Numbered from the stretch's first letter, positions 23,378 through 34,573 are shown. The stretch: 64,000 bases of DNA from Actinomycetota bacterium (GCA_014381745.1 JACNLA010000028.1:186001-250000), one strand, 5' to 3'. The notes: generated by a model from the sequence alone, not told the origin. Made by a program: numbers and translations.

Positions 23378-26278
23378 ATGGAAACCACAGAGATGCCGAG
23401 CCCAACAGACCGCAATCGCCCACTCAGCGACCTTCTCGACGAGGACGCATTCCATCGGCGCCACCTGGGGCCGGACGAGGCCGCCACGACTCGGATGCTC
23501 GAAGCAATCGGTGCAACGAGCCTGGATGGGTTGATCGACACGATCGTGCCGGCATCGATTCGCGACAGTTCTTCTCTGGATCTGGCAGATCCGATATCTG
23601 AGGATGCAGCACTCTCCCGCTTGCGTGGGTTCGCCGATGACAACCGGGTCATGACAAGCCTCATCGGGGCGGGGTGGTACGACACACACATGCCGAGCGT
23701 GATCATGCGAAACGTGTTTGAGAATCCCGCCTGGTACACCGCCTACACCCCCTATCAACCGGAGATCTCCCAGGGCCGGCTCGAGCTGCTCCTCGGCTTT
23801 CAGACGATGATCGCAGACCTCACCGGCATGGACCTTGCCAACGCATCCCTTCTGGACGAAGCCACTGCTGGGGCCGAGGCGATGACCCTCCTGAACAGGA
23901 TCCACAAGAGCACTCGCTCCTGTTTCCTGGTTGACGTCGACTGTCATCCACAGGTGATAGACGTGATCCGCACCCGGGCAACCCCATTGGGTATTCAGGT
24001 GCTGGTCGAGGACCCATGGACGCTCGACCTTGAAGAGGGCCACGATCTGTTCGGGGCCCTGATCTCCTACCCGGGCTCCAGCGGAAGAATCCGGCCCCTT
24101 GACTCCCTCGTGGCCACCCTCGGGGATGCCGATGTTGGCGTGGCCGTGACTGCGGACCTCCTGGCCCTGTGTGTTCTGACACCACCTGGCGATCTGGGCG
24201 TTGATGTGGTGGTCGGATCGGCGCAGAGGTTTGGCGTTCCGATGGGTTTCGGCGGCCCCCACGCTGGCTTCATGGCCGTTGCGGATCGCCACAAGCGGAT
24301 GCTTCCCGGCCGCCTCGTCGGCACATCGCTCGACTCAACCGGTCGTGTCGCACACCGTCTGGCTCTTCAGACACGCGAACAGCACATTCGCCGTGAGAAG
24401 GCGACCTCCAACATCTGTACCGCCCAGGTGCTCCTGGCGATCCTCTCTGCCCTGTATGCGGCCTACCACGGGCCCACGGGTCTTCGGAGGATCGCTGAGC
24501 GTGTGAGCCGGCTCACATCGGCCCTGGCCGAGGGGCTCAGACGTTCGGGCCTGGACGTAGTGCACGATGACTTCTTCGACACGATCTCGGTGCAGCTCCC
24601 CGACGGTGTGGATGCCACCCTCGCATCGGCCCGGGACCTTGGCTGCAACCTCCGCCGAATCGACTCCCACACGATCGGGGTGAGCCTTGACGAGACAACC
24701 CGTCCCGAGACCGTCAAGACCGTTCTGGAGGCGTTTGAGATCCACGATGTAGACGTGATGGAGCTCGACCGATCGGCTGCCCCTGGCATCCCTGAGGCAC
24801 TTCAGAGGCAGTCGTCGTATTGCACATCGGAGTTCTTCAACTCGCACCACAGCGAGACCTCGATGCTGCGTTGGCTGAGACGGCTAGCGGATCGCGACCT
24901 CGCCCTTGACCGCACGATGATCCCGCTCGGGTCATGCACGATGAAGCTGAACGCGACAACCGAGATGGCTGCAATCAGTTGGCCCGAGTTTTCCCGCATC
25001 CACCCATACGCTCCAACGGATCAGGTTTCTGGCTACCTCGAGTTGATCGACGACCTCGAGCAGATGCTGGTGAGCATCACCGGCTACTCGGCTGTATCGC
25101 TTCAACCAAATGCTGGATCACAGGGCGAGTTGGCTGGCCTTCTGGCAGTGCGTGCCTGGCATGACTCGCGCGGCGAGAACCAGAGGGTGGTATGCCTCAT
25201 ACCTGCGTCAGCGCACGGTACGAATGCCGCCAGCGCAGTCATGGCGGGAATGGAGGTGGTCGTGGTCGCGTCCAACGCCGACGGCAACATCGATCTGAAC
25301 GACCTCCGGCTGCGAATCAGCGAATGCGGCGACTCCCTCGCGGCGCTCATGATCACGTATCCCTCCACCCACGGCGTGTTCGAAGCGGCCATCGTGGAGA
25401 TCTGCGACATGATTCACGAGGCTGGCGGCCAGGTGTATTTGGATGGTGCAAACCTCAACGCTCTGGTCGGTCTCGCCAGACCGGGTCGATTCGGTGCGGA
25501 TGTATCCCACCTGAACCTCCACAAGACCTTCTGCATTCCACACGGTGGCGGGGGGCCGGGAGTCGGACCGGTGGCAGTTCGGGAACATCTCGCACCATTC
25601 CTCCCTAATCACTCCGTCGTGGACGAGGCAGGTCCAAAAACGGGAATCGGGCCCGTCTCGGCTGCACCATTTGGCTCGGCGGGCATTCTCCCGATCTCCT
25701 GGGCCTACATCGCGATGATGGGTGAATCCGGTCTCCGCAGAGCCTCAGAGGTGGCGATCCTGTCAGCAAACTACGTTGCGGCACGTCTTCGCCCCTACTT
25801 CCCCATTCTCTACTCGGGCCCCAACGGCTACGTCGCTCACGAATGCATCCTTGATGTCAGGGTGCTGTTGGAGCAAGGGGTGTCGGCAGAAGATGTCTGC
25901 AAGCGCCTGGTCGACTACGGGTTCCACGCTCCCACAGTCTCCTTTCCGGTTCCAGGAACCCTCATGGTTGAACCGACCGAATCGGAGGACCTGATCGAGC
26001 TGGATCGTTTCTGCGATGCGATGATCGCCATCTCCGGAGAGGCCGAGAGGATCGCCAGCGGCGAGTGGCCAGTGGACGACAACCCCCTGGTCAACGCACC
26101 TCACACTTCCGAAATGATTGTCGGCCCGTGGGAACACCCGTACGACCAAACCACGGCCGCCTTTCCAATGCCCGGCATGGGGCCCGACAAGTACTGGCCG
26201 CCAGTAGCCCGCGTGGACTCTGCGTACGGCGACAAGAACCTGAACTGCTCGTGCCCGCCGGTGACTACCTACGCCTGA
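23378..26278 (+). CDS. gcvP: Glycine dehydrogenase (decarboxylating), fused P-protein
   Basis: PLP enzyme of the glycine cleavage system; it decarboxylates glycine and loads the aminomethyl group on GcvH lipoate. The 966-residue form combines both halves that some bacteria encode separately. The N-terminal half has HLGPDE (27-32) and GGPHAGF; the C-terminal half has the PLP lysine K716 in LNLHKTF, followed by the glycine-rich GGGGPGVGP. An ATG 15 nt downstream (MPSPTDRN) is an alternative start. Expression is controlled by the preceding riboswitch. gcvT and gcvH lie 8-15 kb away. Confidence 0.97.
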   Translation: METTEMPSPTDRNRPLSDLLDEDAFHRRHLGPDEAATTRMLEAIGATSLDGLIDTIVPASIRDSSSLDLADPISEDAALSRLRGFADDNRVMTSLIGAGWYDTHMPSVIMRNVFENPAWYTAYTPYQPEISQGRLELLLGFQTMIADLTGMDLANASLLDEATAGAEAMTLLNRIHKSTRSCFLVDVDCHPQVIDVIRTRATPLGIQVLVEDPWTLDLEEGHDLFGALISYPGSSGRIRPLDSLVATLGDADVGVAVTADLLALCVLTPPGDLGVDVVVGSAQRFGVPMGFGGPHAGFMAVADRHKRMLPGRLVGTSLDSTGRVAHRLALQTREQHIRREKATSNICTAQVLLAILSALYAAYHGPTGLRRIAERVSRLTSALAEGLRRSGLDVVHDDFFDTISVQLPDGVDATLASARDLGCNLRRIDSHTIGVSLDETTRPETVKTVLEAFEIHDVDVMELDRSAAPGIPEALQRQSSYCTSEFFNSHHSETSMLRWLRRLADRDLALDRTMIPLGSCTMKLNATTEMAAISWPEFSRIHPYAPTDQVSGYLELIDDLEQMLVSITGYSAVSLQPNAGSQGELAGLLAVRAWHDSRGENQRVVCLIPASAHGTNAASAVMAGMEVVVVASNADGNIDLNDLRLRISECGDSLAALMITYPSTHGVFEAAIVEICDMIHEAGGQVYLDGANLNALVGLARPGRFGADVSHLNLHKTFCIPHGGGGPGVGPVAVREHLAPFLPNHSVVDEAGPKTGIGPVSAAPFGSAGILPISWAYIAMMGESGLRRASEVAILSANYVAARLRPYFPILYSGPNGYVAHECILDVRVLLEQGVSAEDVCKRLVDYGFHAPTVSFPVPGTLMVEPTESEDLIELDRFCDAMIAISGEAERIASGEWPVDDNPLVNAPHTSEMIVGPWEHPYDQTTAAFPMPGMGPDKYWPPVARVDSAYGDKNLNCSCPPVTTYA

Positions 26279-26329
26279 CGCCGCGGGTGGGGCTGAGCCC
26301 CGGACTACGGCAGTCAGCACCGCAAACAT

Positions 26330-26335
26330 TACGGT
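26330..26335 (+). promoter_or_regulatory. -10 element of the acyl-CoA dehydrogenase gene (leaderless)
   Basis: TACGGT, 7 nt before the ATG at 26343. Confidence 0.6.
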
Positions 26336-26342
26336 CGCAGCG

Positions 26343-27563
26343 ATGCAGGAACATGCTGACGCCAGTGGTTCCGGCCCGGATGGGGCCTTTCGGACCAAGG
26401 TCAACGACTTTCTAGAGTCCCACTGCAGCAAGCGGGGTGAAACGACTCCTGTCGATCCGGCTGACGAGGCTGACGCTGCGAGGCGGTTCCAGGCAGATCT
26501 CTCTGCTGCAGGCCTGGCCGGGCTCACCTACTCCCGCCACTTCGGCGGGGCCGGCCTGACGAGGGAACACCAGAACTGCTTTGATGAGTTGGCAGCGGCT
26601 TGGCGCCTGCCCAACCTCCCGCTGGCCATCTCGCACGGAATGTGCCTGCCGATGCTCAACCAGTTCGGAAGTGACACACAACGTGCCGACTTTATGGCCG
26701 ACAACATCAGCGGGCGGACGATCTGGTGCCAGATGTTTTCTGAGCCAGGTGCCGGGTCGGATGTGGCTGGGCTGTCCACAAAGGCTGTTCGGGACGGCGA
26801 CGAGTGGGTCATCAGCGGCCAGAAGGTCTGGACCTCTGGGGCTCACTACTGCGACTACGGGATCGTCGTAGCTCGAACCGAACCGAGCGTGCCCAAGCAC
26901 CAGGGCCTCTCCATGTTCATCGTGGACATGTCGGACCCGGCTATCGAGGTGAGGCCCCTCAGGCAGATCTCAGGAGACAGCGGGTTCAACGAGGTCTTCT
27001 TCACAGATCTCCGCATCCCCGCCGACTGGCTGTTGGGCGACCTGAACCAGGGCTGGAATCTGGCGGTAGCAATGCTCATGTTCGAGCGCGTGTCGATCGG
27101 AGCAGGAGGCGGCGGTCTGGGCGGAGAGCGATCCTCGCAGAGTCTCATCATGCTCGCCCGACGGATGGGTCTGGCCGAGGACCCGTGTATCCGCCAGGAC
27201 CTCGCAGACCTGTGGATCAGGGAACGAATCAAGGGGTTCATCGGACGACGCATCCGTGATGCAGTCGCCGCCGGCCGGGTACCAGGGCCTGAGGGCTCCA
27301 TCGCCAAGTTGAACGGGGCCCTTCTTGTACGGGCTATCAGGGACGTCTCCATGAAGCTTGTGGGGCCGTCGGGGCAGGCATGGGGGCCCGAAGGTGGGGA
27401 CGGTGAGCGTTGGTCCACCTTCTGCCTCTCCGCCGCAGGAATCAGCATTGCCGGCGGAACCGATGAGGTTCAGCGCAATATCATCGGCGACCGCGTCCTC
27501 GGACTTCCGAGGGAGCCCAACCCGTTCAAGGACGTTGCATGGGAGGACGTGCCGCGCAACTAG
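26343..27563 (+). CDS. Acyl-CoA dehydrogenase
   Basis: Flavoenzyme oxidising an acyl-CoA at the alpha-beta bond. The three-domain fold is visible: helical N-domain, the MFSEPGAGSDVAGLSTKA substrate/FAD motif near residue 130, and the C-terminal helical domain ending with GGTDEVQRNIIGDRVLGLP. 406 residues is standard. The chain-length or branched substrate cannot be told. It has its own start-proximal promoter 64 bp after gcvP. Mycothione reductase follows. Confidence 0.92.
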   Translation: MQEHADASGSGPDGAFRTKVNDFLESHCSKRGETTPVDPADEADAARRFQADLSAAGLAGLTYSRHFGGAGLTREHQNCFDELAAAWRLPNLPLAISHGMCLPMLNQFGSDTQRADFMADNISGRTIWCQMFSEPGAGSDVAGLSTKAVRDGDEWVISGQKVWTSGAHYCDYGIVVARTEPSVPKHQGLSMFIVDMSDPAIEVRPLRQISGDSGFNEVFFTDLRIPADWLLGDLNQGWNLAVAMLMFERVSIGAGGGGLGGERSSQSLIMLARRMGLAEDPCIRQDLADLWIRERIKGFIGRRIRDAVAAGRVPGPEGSIAKLNGALLVRAIRDVSMKLVGPSGQAWGPEGGDGERWSTFCLSAAGISIAGGTDEVQRNIIGDRVLGLPREPNPFKDVAWEDVPRN

Positions 27564-27656
27564 GGGGCAGGCTACGCAACTATCTGGAATATCCCGGACT
27601 TCTGGAGCAGCTGGCCGGGTTGCAACCTGAGACGCAGAGCAGTTGGAGAACTACAG

Positions 27657-29003
27657 ATGCCACACCATGACCTCTTGATAATCGGAGCCGGTTCCGGCAA
27701 CACCGTTGTCCAGGACAGCTACTCCGGCATGGACGTCGCCATTGTTGAGCCGTGGGTATTCGGGGGTACATGTCTAAACCGGGGCTGTATCCCCTCCAAG
27801 ATGTTCGTCCACGCTGCCGACGTCGCCCTCTCGGCCCGTCGGGGCGAAGCCCTGGGCCTACACACCAGCTTTGACGGCGTCGACTGGCCAGCAATCCGTG
27901 ACCGCGTTTTCGGTCGGATCGATCCGATCGCCGCTGGTGGACGCGACTACCGCGTCGGGCTGGAAAACGTGACCGTGTACGAAAGCAGCGCCAGGTTCAC
28001 CGGTGAGAGGTGCGTCGACATTGACGGAGAGGAGGTGTCGGCCGATCAGATCGTGGTTGCCGCCGGGGGCAGACCCGTGGCACCTGACCTGCCCGGCCTG
28101 GCGGGTGTGCCGTTCCACACCTCGGACTCGATCATGCGGTTAGACGAGCTGCCTGACCATCTGGTGATCCTTGGGGGCGGCTTCATAGCCATCGAGATGG
28201 CCCATGTGTTTGAGGCCCTGGGTAGCCGGGTGACGATTCTGCATAGAAGCGAACTGCTCCTGCGCGGTGCGGATGACTCCGTCAGGGAGAGAATCACCGA
28301 TATCTACGCCAAGCGGATGGATGTGCGTCTCAACACGACGGTGGCCAGGGTTTCCCACGACGACACCTTCAGGCTCGAACTAAGCGATGGCTCGACCCTC
28401 GAAGCCGACCAGTTCTTGGTCGCTACGGGAAGACGGCCCAACACCGACACGCTGAACGTGGAGGCAGGGGCGATAGCGACGAACGAGCGCGGCCTGATCA
28501 CAACCGACGAGTACCTGCGCACATCGGCCGAGGGAGTGTGGGCCCTCGGCGACATTACGAACCCGGCACAGTTGAAGCACACAGCGAACGCCGAGGCCCG
28601 CCTCCTCAGCCACAACCTGATCAACCCCGATGACCTCTGGAAGATCGACAACACCCTCACCCCTCACGCCGTCTTCGGGTACCCGCAGATTGGCAGCGTC
28701 GGGAAAACCGAGCAGGAGTTGATCAGCAGTGACACCGCCCACCTGGTCTCCATCCGCAACTTCTCTGACATCGCCTACGGGTGGGCAATGGAGGACACGA
28801 CCGGCTTTGTAAAACTGCTGGCCGACCCGTCAACGCGACTGCTTCTGGGTGCACACATCATCGGCCCCCACGCCCCCACCCTGATTCAACAACTCATCCA
28901 GGGCATGGCTGCCGGGTTGACCGTCGATGTCATGGCCAGAGGGCAGCTCTACGTGCACCCTGCAATGCCAGAGGTGCTCGAACAGGCCCTCCTGGAACTG
29001 TGA
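27657..29003 (+). CDS. mtr: Mycothione reductase
   Basis: FAD/NADPH disulfide reductase that returns oxidised mycothiol to the thiol form. Seen: FAD motif GAGSGN (10-15), redox pair C39 and C44 in GGTCLNRGCIPSKM, a second nucleotide-binding GGGFIAIEMA, and the C-terminal HPxxxE (HPAMPEV) that activates the thiol. The NRGC and SKMF context and the overall pattern match mycothione rather than glutathione reductases or lipoamide dehydrogenase, which is the main alternative. GGAG lies 9 nt before the ATG. It implies mycothiol use by this organism. Confidence 0.88.
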   Translation: MPHHDLLIIGAGSGNTVVQDSYSGMDVAIVEPWVFGGTCLNRGCIPSKMFVHAADVALSARRGEALGLHTSFDGVDWPAIRDRVFGRIDPIAAGGRDYRVGLENVTVYESSARFTGERCVDIDGEEVSADQIVVAAGGRPVAPDLPGLAGVPFHTSDSIMRLDELPDHLVILGGGFIAIEMAHVFEALGSRVTILHRSELLLRGADDSVRERITDIYAKRMDVRLNTTVARVSHDDTFRLELSDGSTLEADQFLVATGRRPNTDTLNVEAGAIATNERGLITTDEYLRTSAEGVWALGDITNPAQLKHTANAEARLLSHNLINPDDLWKIDNTLTPHAVFGYPQIGSVGKTEQELISSDTAHLVSIRNFSDIAYGWAMEDTTGFVKLLADPSTRLLLGAHIIGPHAPTLIQQLIQGMAAGLTVDVMARGQLYVHPAMPEVLEQALLEL

Positions 29004-29051
29004 TGAAATCGGCATGAGACCAGCCAACCGGCCGCTACCGAACTCGAGGAG

Positions 29052-29912
29052 ATGATGAAGGATCTCAAAGGATCTGTGGCTCTCGTAACCGGCGGAGCGT
29101 CGGGCATGGGCCGGGCCTTTGCGGACCGCTTCGCGGCCGAAGGCATGAACATTGTCGTCGCTGACGTTGAACAGGTTGCCCTTGACCGGGCCGTGGATGA
29201 ACTCCGTTCCGACGGTGCAGACGCTGTCGGCATCCACTGCGACGTCTCTGACCATGACTCGGTCATGAAGCTTCGCGATCAGGCGTCTGACCACTTCGGC
29301 CAACCACAACTCCTATGTCTGAACGCCGGCGTGGCAGGCGGAGGTGCCATCAACGAGGTGACAATGATGGACTGGAAATGGGTTCTGGGGGTGAACCTGT
29401 GGGGCGTTATCCACGGACTCGACGTGTTCCTGCCACACCTGATCGACTCAGACCGCGGCCATGTCGTTATCACCGCTTCCGTTGCCGGCCACACCTCATA
29501 CCCGAACCTGGCGCCCTATAGCGCCTCAAAGCACGCTGTGACGACAATTGCCGAGACACTCCATCACGAGCTGCGCTCCCTCGGGTCGTCTGTCGGGGTC
29601 ACCTGTCTGTGTCCTGGAATCGTTGCTACGAATATCCTCACCTCCTCCCGCAACCGACCAGAGGCTGTGAGCGACATTCTGGTTGAACCTCCGAGTGACG
29701 ATGAGGTCGCCCAGCGGGAGGCCCTGATCCAGTGGATGGCCGCTACGGGAAAGTCCCCCGCTGAGGTCGCCGACCTCGTCCTTACCGCCGTACGGGATCA
29801 GACCTTCTGGTTGTTCACCGACGACGACTATTCCGAAGCCATCGCTGAACGTCACCGGTCAATCAGGGAGCGCAGCAACCCGCTCTTGGACGAGCCGATC
29901 TTTGACATCTGA
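29052..29912 (+). CDS. Short-chain dehydrogenase/reductase (SDR)
   Basis: NAD(P)-dependent oxidoreductase, classical type. The cofactor motif TGGASGMG is at 13-20, an NAG follows in CLNAGVAGG, and the catalytic pair is Y156-x3-K160 (YSASK) with a serine in ITASVAGH about 13 residues before. 286 residues. A GGAG precedes the start. A downstream acyl-CoA synthetase converges on it. The substrate is unknown; a lipid or steroid-like alcohol is a guess from neighbours. Confidence 0.88.
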   Translation: MMKDLKGSVALVTGGASGMGRAFADRFAAEGMNIVVADVEQVALDRAVDELRSDGADAVGIHCDVSDHDSVMKLRDQASDHFGQPQLLCLNAGVAGGGAINEVTMMDWKWVLGVNLWGVIHGLDVFLPHLIDSDRGHVVITASVAGHTSYPNLAPYSASKHAVTTIAETLHHELRSLGSSVGVTCLCPGIVATNILTSSRNRPEAVSDILVEPPSDDEVAQREALIQWMAATGKSPAEVADLVLTAVRDQTFWLFTDDDYSEAIAERHRSIRERSNPLLDEPIFDI

Positions 29913-29921
29913 TTCAGGTCA

Positions 29922-31550
29922 CTAGGAAGCCTCAAGAAGTTCGCGGGCCCACTTGTAGTCGGGCTTCCCGTTGGGACCCCTTTGGATCCGGTCGACCACC
30001 AGAATGCGCTTTGGAACCTTGTACCCCGCCAGGACCTCCCGGGCGTGGCGCTCCAACTCCTCAATGTTTCGGCCGGCGGTGTCCCGGCCTGATAGCTCGA
30101 CCACCGCCACAACAGCCTGACCCCAGCGCTCATCTGCCACCCCAACCACGTTGCAGTCGACAACACCAGGATGTTCCTTCAGGGCCTCCTCTACCTCTTC
30201 GGGGTAGACCTTCTCTCCCCCGGTGTTGATGCATGCAGAGCCCCGACCCAGAAGGGTGATGCTTCCATCGGCCTCAACCGTCGCCCAGTCACCCGGGACC
30301 GACCATCGTCGGCCCCCGATCATGGGGAACGTCTCATCGGTCTTGATCTGATCCTTGTAGTAGCCAAGAGGAATCGGCTCGCCGAGTGCAAGCCGACCCC
30401 GTTCGCCTGATCCCGGCACCACATCCAGGCCCTTGTCGTTGAACACCCTGGCCCGATCGCCCAGGGTGAAGCGTGCTGTCCCTGCGTCCTTCAGCTCCCG
30501 GGAGGTCACCTGCGAACCCATTCCGGTTCCCTCGCTGGAACCCAGGACGTCGACGACCGTGCAGTCGTGGTGCGCCAGGATCCCGGCCTTCACCGGAGCG
30601 CTGAACATGACCCCTGATGACAACACCAGGCGGAGTGAGGACAGGTCCCAGAGACGCTCCTCGGCGGCGGCCCGGTCGAGGGAGTCCAGCATGGGTCGAG
30701 CGAATGCATCGCCGACGATCGTGAGCATCGTGATCCTCTCAGACTCGACGACCGACCAGAGTTCGTCAGGATCGAAGGATCCCGGGCTCAGGGTGGCGAT
30801 CATCCCACCGTGGCTGAGGGTGCCGAGGCTGCTCAGGCCGGATGTGCCGTGCATCAGCGGAGCGGCGCAGAGTTGTCTAATGCGATTGCCGGCCTGTGCA
30901 ATCCTGCCGGCAATCGCAGCAGCCTCTGCTGGTGTTGCCGGCATTTCCTCGCCGAGAGAGGCGAAGGTCCTGGCCATGTTGGCAAAGAGGCTGTCGTGAG
31001 TCCACATGACCGCTTTGGGCATTCCGGTGGTTCCGCCGGTGTAGAGGAACCAGAGGTCCTCGCCTGTGCGGTTAATGCGTTGCATTGGAGGGCTGCTGAG
31101 TGCCTCCTCGTAGGAAATGGCCCACGGGGGTGCACCGTCACCACCCGTTTGGACTAGTGCCTTCAGTTCAGGAAACCTCCCTCTTACCTCGTCGACGCGG
31201 TCAGCCAGGGATGCATCAAAGAAGAGGGCCTCGGCGTCAGAGTTCTCGAGGATGTAGGCGAGCTCGTCACCCAGGTAGCGGTAGTTCACGTTGGCCGGAA
31301 CGGCACGCAACTTGAAGGCGGCGAACTGGGCCTCCGGATACTGGGATCCATTGAAGCAGTAGAGGGCCACCTTTGACCCAGCCTCGAGCCCATGGCTGCG
31401 AAGGGTTTCTGCCAGACAGGCAGCCCTGTGGTCATAGTCGCTCCACGAGGTGGCGACCCCACCGACGGTAACGGCCGTCTGATCGCCAACGGTGTCGGCA
31501 ACGGCTTCCCATGCTGTAGCGATGTTGAGGGTGGGACCTGCTGCCGACAT
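29922..31550 (-). CDS. Acyl-CoA synthetase (AMP-forming, FadD-like)
   Basis: Activates a carboxylic acid through an acyl-adenylate to the CoA thioester. Motifs: LYTGGTTGMPKAVMWTH (P-loop-like A3), the A5 segment SSEGTG, the GERGRLALGEP region, and near the end the A8/A10 motifs with GGEKVYPEEVEEAL and NGKPDYKWA (catalytic lysine). 542 residues from the ATG at 31550. That start, 45 codons inside the open frame, is supported by a TAGCCT box 8 nt upstream. Chain-length preference is not predictable. Confidence 0.9.
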   Translation of the reverse strand: MSAAGPTLNIATAWEAVADTVGDQTAVTVGGVATSWSDYDHRAACLAETLRSHGLEAGSKVALYCFNGSQYPEAQFAAFKLRAVPANVNYRYLGDELAYILENSDAEALFFDASLADRVDEVRGRFPELKALVQTGGDGAPPWAISYEEALSSPPMQRINRTGEDLWFLYTGGTTGMPKAVMWTHDSLFANMARTFASLGEEMPATPAEAAAIAGRIAQAGNRIRQLCAAPLMHGTSGLSSLGTLSHGGMIATLSPGSFDPDELWSVVESERITMLTIVGDAFARPMLDSLDRAAAEERLWDLSSLRLVLSSGVMFSAPVKAGILAHHDCTVVDVLGSSEGTGMGSQVTSRELKDAGTARFTLGDRARVFNDKGLDVVPGSGERGRLALGEPIPLGYYKDQIKTDETFPMIGGRRWSVPGDWATVEADGSITLLGRGSACINTGGEKVYPEEVEEALKEHPGVVDCNVVGVADERWGQAVVAVVELSGRDTAGRNIEELERHAREVLAGYKVPKRILVVDRIQRGPNGKPDYKWARELLEAS

Positions 31551-31558
31551 GGCCGGCG

Positions 31559-31564
31559 AGGCTA
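31559..31564 (-). promoter_or_regulatory. -10 element of the acyl-CoA synthetase gene
   Basis: TAGCCT on the minus strand, 8 nt before the ATG at 31550. Confidence 0.5.
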
Positions 31565-31641
31565 CCCCACTCCTCTCCCGGCGGAGCAGCCAGGGGTCCA
31601 TGAAATGGGTCAGACCCTGAGGGGCAGCGGACCTATGCTCG

Positions 31642-32730
31642 ATGACCGTGGGAAACACATTCGGATCACTGTTTCGCATCACCACCTGGGGAGAGAGTCA
31701 CGGAGCCGGTGTGGGGGTGGTCATCGACGGCTGCCCACCGCGTCTGGAGTTGACCGAGGCCGACCTTCAGGCTGACCTGGATCGACGCAGGCCGGGACAG
31801 AGCCGCATTACGACCCAGCGCTCAGAGGAGGACCGGGCCGAGATCCTTTCGGGCGTCTTTGATGGACAGACGACCGGCTCGCCCATCGCAGTGCTTGTGA
31901 GGAACTCCGACGCCAGGTCAGATGCCTACGACCACCTTCGGGATCTGTACCGGCCCTCCCACGCCGACTACACCTACGAGGCCAAGTACGGGATACGGGA
32001 CTGGCGTGGCGGTGGACGCGCCAGCGCCAGGGAAACGGTTGGAAGGGTGGCAGCCGGGGCGATTGCAAGAAAGCTTCTCAGCCACGTTGCCGGTATCGAG
32101 GTTCTGGCCTGGGTCAGCCAGGTTCACACCATCACAACCGAAATCGACCCGGTCAAGGTGACCCTCGAAGAGGTCGAGAGCGACCCGACCCGCTGTCCTG
32201 ATCCCGATGCGGCCGCTGCAATCGGGTTCGCAATTGAGGAGGCCAGACGCGACGGGGACTCCCTGGGAGGAGTGGTCACATGTGTGGCACGCGGGGTCCC
32301 TCCTGGCCTGGGCGACCCGGTCTTCGACCGGCTCGAGGCTGACCTAGCTAAGGGGATGCTCTCGCTTCCGGCATCCCGAGGCTTTGAGGTCGGCAGCGGC
32401 TTTGGGTCGGTGGTGATGACAGGGCGTGAACACAACGACCCCTTCATCCCGGGCGATAGCGGCCCCACCACCAGCTCCAACCGGTCTGGCGGTGTTCAGG
32501 GCGGCATCTCCAACGGCTCCGACGTACTCTTTCGCGTGCCCTTCAAGCCAACAGCCACCATCGCGTCTCCACAGGACACGGTGGACACGTCCAACGTACC
32601 CGTGGTGCTTGAGGCCAGGGGCCGCCACGATCCGTGTGTTCTTCCCAGGGCAGTTCCACTGGTGGAGGCCATGGCCCTCCTGACCCTCGCCGACCACTGG
32701 CTCCGCCAACGTGCCGTCGACCTTCCATGA
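31642..32730 (+). CDS. aroC: Chorismate synthase
   Basis: Last step of the shikimate pathway, forming chorismate with reduced flavin. Seen: [17 protein letters not shown] near residue 18, [17 protein letters not shown] (spaced RPG and the arginine-rich site), [18 protein letters not shown] (about 118-135), and [10 protein letters not shown] with the later [11 protein letters not shown]. 362 residues is normal. Other aro genes are not in the window. The aldolase gene begins close to its end. Confidence 0.96.
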   Translation: MTVGNTFGSLFRITTWGESHGAGVGVVIDGCPPRLELTEADLQADLDRRRPGQSRITTQRSEEDRAEILSGVFDGQTTGSPIAVLVRNSDARSDAYDHLRDLYRPSHADYTYEAKYGIRDWRGGGRASARETVGRVAAGAIARKLLSHVAGIEVLAWVSQVHTITTEIDPVKVTLEEVESDPTRCPDPDAAAAIGFAIEEARRDGDSLGGVVTCVARGVPPGLGDPVFDRLEADLAKGMLSLPASRGFEVGSGFGSVVMTGREHNDPFIPGDSGPTTSSNRSGGVQGGISNGSDVLFRVPFKPTATIASPQDTVDTSNVPVVLEARGRHDPCVLPRAVPLVEAMALLTLADHWLRQRAVDLP

Positions 32731-32743
32731 CCCGGAGAACGCC

Positions 32744-33508
32744 GTGAACGAACTTCCTCCCTACTACGTTCCCCCCACCTTCTCCGATGCCGCCGATGAA
32801 CGGCGACACCGAAAGGAACGCCTTGCTGCGGCCTTTCGGCTGTTCGCCAGCTTCGGCTTCAGCGAAGGCGTGGCTGGACACATAACTGCCCGCGATCCTG
32901 AACACACCGACTGTTTCTGGGTAAACCCGTTTGGTATGGCATTTGGGCAGATATCTGCCTCGGACCTTCTCCTCGTCGACCACTCGGGAAACGTGGTGGA
33001 GGGCATCCACTCGGTCAACCAGGCGGCGTTCGCCATCCACTCGGCACTTCACATGGCCCGACCCGAGATCGTGGCCGCCGCCCATTCCCATTCCGTGTAC
33101 GGAAAGGCCTGGTCATCGCTTGGCCGCCTGTTGGATCCCCTTACCCAGGACTCGTGCATCTTTTTTGACAATCACGTCCTGTTCGATGACTACACCGGCG
33201 TCGTGAACGACCCTGAGGAGGGAAAGCGGATAGCCCACGCTCTGGGTGGGAACGGCGCGGCGATACTCAGGAACCATGGCCTCTTAACTGTCGGCCTCTG
33301 CGTAGAAGAGGCGCTCTGGCTCTTTGTCACCATGGAGCGAACCTGTCAGGCACAGCTCTTGGCAGAAGCGGCCGGCACCCCTGTGCTCATTGAAGCCGAG
33401 GTGGCGGCCGAAACAGCCAGATTGCTGAACCACCCCTACTCGGGCTGGTTCAGCCCCCAGCCCATGTTCGACCAGATAATGATGGACCAGCCCGACCTTC
33501 GAGACTGA
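32744..33508 (+). CDS. Class II aldolase/adducin family protein
   Basis: Zinc-dependent aldolase fold of the fuculose-phosphate aldolase/adducin family. Zinc-ligand motif HSHSVYG and a downstream NHGLL are present, with the acid residue in the N-terminal half. 254 residues from the GTG at 32744, which has GGAG 7 nt before it; a GTG at 32711 would overlap aroC by 20 bp. The long N- and C-terminal extensions match decarboxylase/epimerase-like uncharacterised members. Substrate unknown. Confidence 0.82.
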   Translation: MNELPPYYVPPTFSDAADERRHRKERLAAAFRLFASFGFSEGVAGHITARDPEHTDCFWVNPFGMAFGQISASDLLLVDHSGNVVEGIHSVNQAAFAIHSALHMARPEIVAAAHSHSVYGKAWSSLGRLLDPLTQDSCIFFDNHVLFDDYTGVVNDPEEGKRIAHALGGNGAAILRNHGLLTVGLCVEEALWLFVTMERTCQAQLLAEAAGTPVLIEAEVAAETARLLNHPYSGWFSPQPMFDQIMMDQPDLRD

Positions 33509-33514
33509 TACGCG

Positions 33515-34573
33515 TCAGAGGAACGGCAGTTCCACAACAACAGCAGGTACCTCGGTGCCCCTCTGGTCGAGCGTCACGAAATCGCCCGCCACAACATCGG
33601 CCGGAAGAAACGCCATCGCTATCCCGTGGCCGAGGGTCGGCGAGAAGTTGCCGCTGGTCACAGCCGCCACCTCTGCTCCATTCCGAAACACCGCTTGACC
33701 CTCCCGGGGTGGGCGACGCCCCTCGATGGAGAGGCCGCAAAGCCTTACGGTGGGGCCTGCCTCTCTGAGAGCGACGATGGCGTCCCTCCCTGTGAAGTTC
33801 TCCTTGTCCCAGCCGACGACCCATCCGAGGCCCGCATCCAGCGGGCTAATTCCGGGACCCAACTCGTGGCCGTGAAGAGGCAGCCCTGCCTCAAGCCTGA
33901 GCGTGTCACGGGCACCCAGTCCGGCCTGCTCTGCACCACTCTCGGCGAGCGCGGCCCACATGCTGGCGGCCACCCGGTTCGGTAGGGACAACTCGAAACC
34001 TTCCTCGCCCGTGTAACCGGTTCCGGCAACAATCGCCAACTCTCCATCCCACTCAAAGGTAGAAACCCTGAAACGGGCCACGCCGGCTGCCTCAGGAGAC
34101 ACCTTCTCAAGGGTTGAGCGGGAGGCCGGGCCCTGGAGCGCCAGAAGCGCACGATCCGGCGCTACATCCGCACAGCCCGGCAGGGCACCGACAACGCCCT
34201 TGTTGTTGGTTGCGTTTGGTAGGACGATGAACCGCTGCTCCTCCAGCCACCAGACGATGATGTCGTCCACTACAGACGCATCCGCCTCTGCCAGAAGATG
34301 GGTGTACTGCGCCCGACCCGGCCCGATCCTCCGGAGGTCGTTGGTGAACGCTGTCTGGAGCAGCTCAAAGGCCCCCTCGCCTGACACCTCCAGGCTTCCC
34401 AGGTGGCTCACATCAAACAGCGCCACCCCGCTTCGGCAGGCCAGGTGTTCGGCGATGGTTCCTGCGGGATAGTTCAGCGGCATCCCCCAGCCGCCGAAAG
34501 GGACCATCCGCGCCCCCGCTGACCGGTGCACCGCATCCAGCGGCGACAAGGAGAGTTCAGTACTGCCGTTCAT
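33515..34573 (-). CDS. gcvT: Aminomethyltransferase (glycine cleavage T-protein)
   Basis: Moves the aminomethyl carbon from lipoyl-GcvH to tetrahydrofolate and releases ammonia. Recognised by the N-terminal VPFGGWGMPLNY, the DVSHLG segment around residue 53, the GYTGEEGFEL motif and LRLEAGLPLHGHEL. 352 residues is a little short of the usual 360-375 but complete. A TATCCT box 7 nt before the ATG leaves no leader, so there is no room for a riboswitch. It converges on the aldolase gene. Confidence 0.95.
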   Translation of the reverse strand: MNGSTELSLSPLDAVHRSAGARMVPFGGWGMPLNYPAGTIAEHLACRSGVALFDVSHLGSLEVSGEGAFELLQTAFTNDLRRIGPGRAQYTHLLAEADASVVDDIIVWWLEEQRFIVLPNATNNKGVVGALPGCADVAPDRALLALQGPASRSTLEKVSPEAAGVARFRVSTFEWDGELAIVAGTGYTGEEGFELSLPNRVAASMWAALAESGAEQAGLGARDTLRLEAGLPLHGHELGPGISPLDAGLGWVVGWDKENFTGRDAIVALREAGPTVRLCGLSIEGRRPPREGQAVFRNGAEVAAVTSGNFSPTLGHGIAMAFLPADVVAGDFVTLDQRGTEVPAVVVELPFL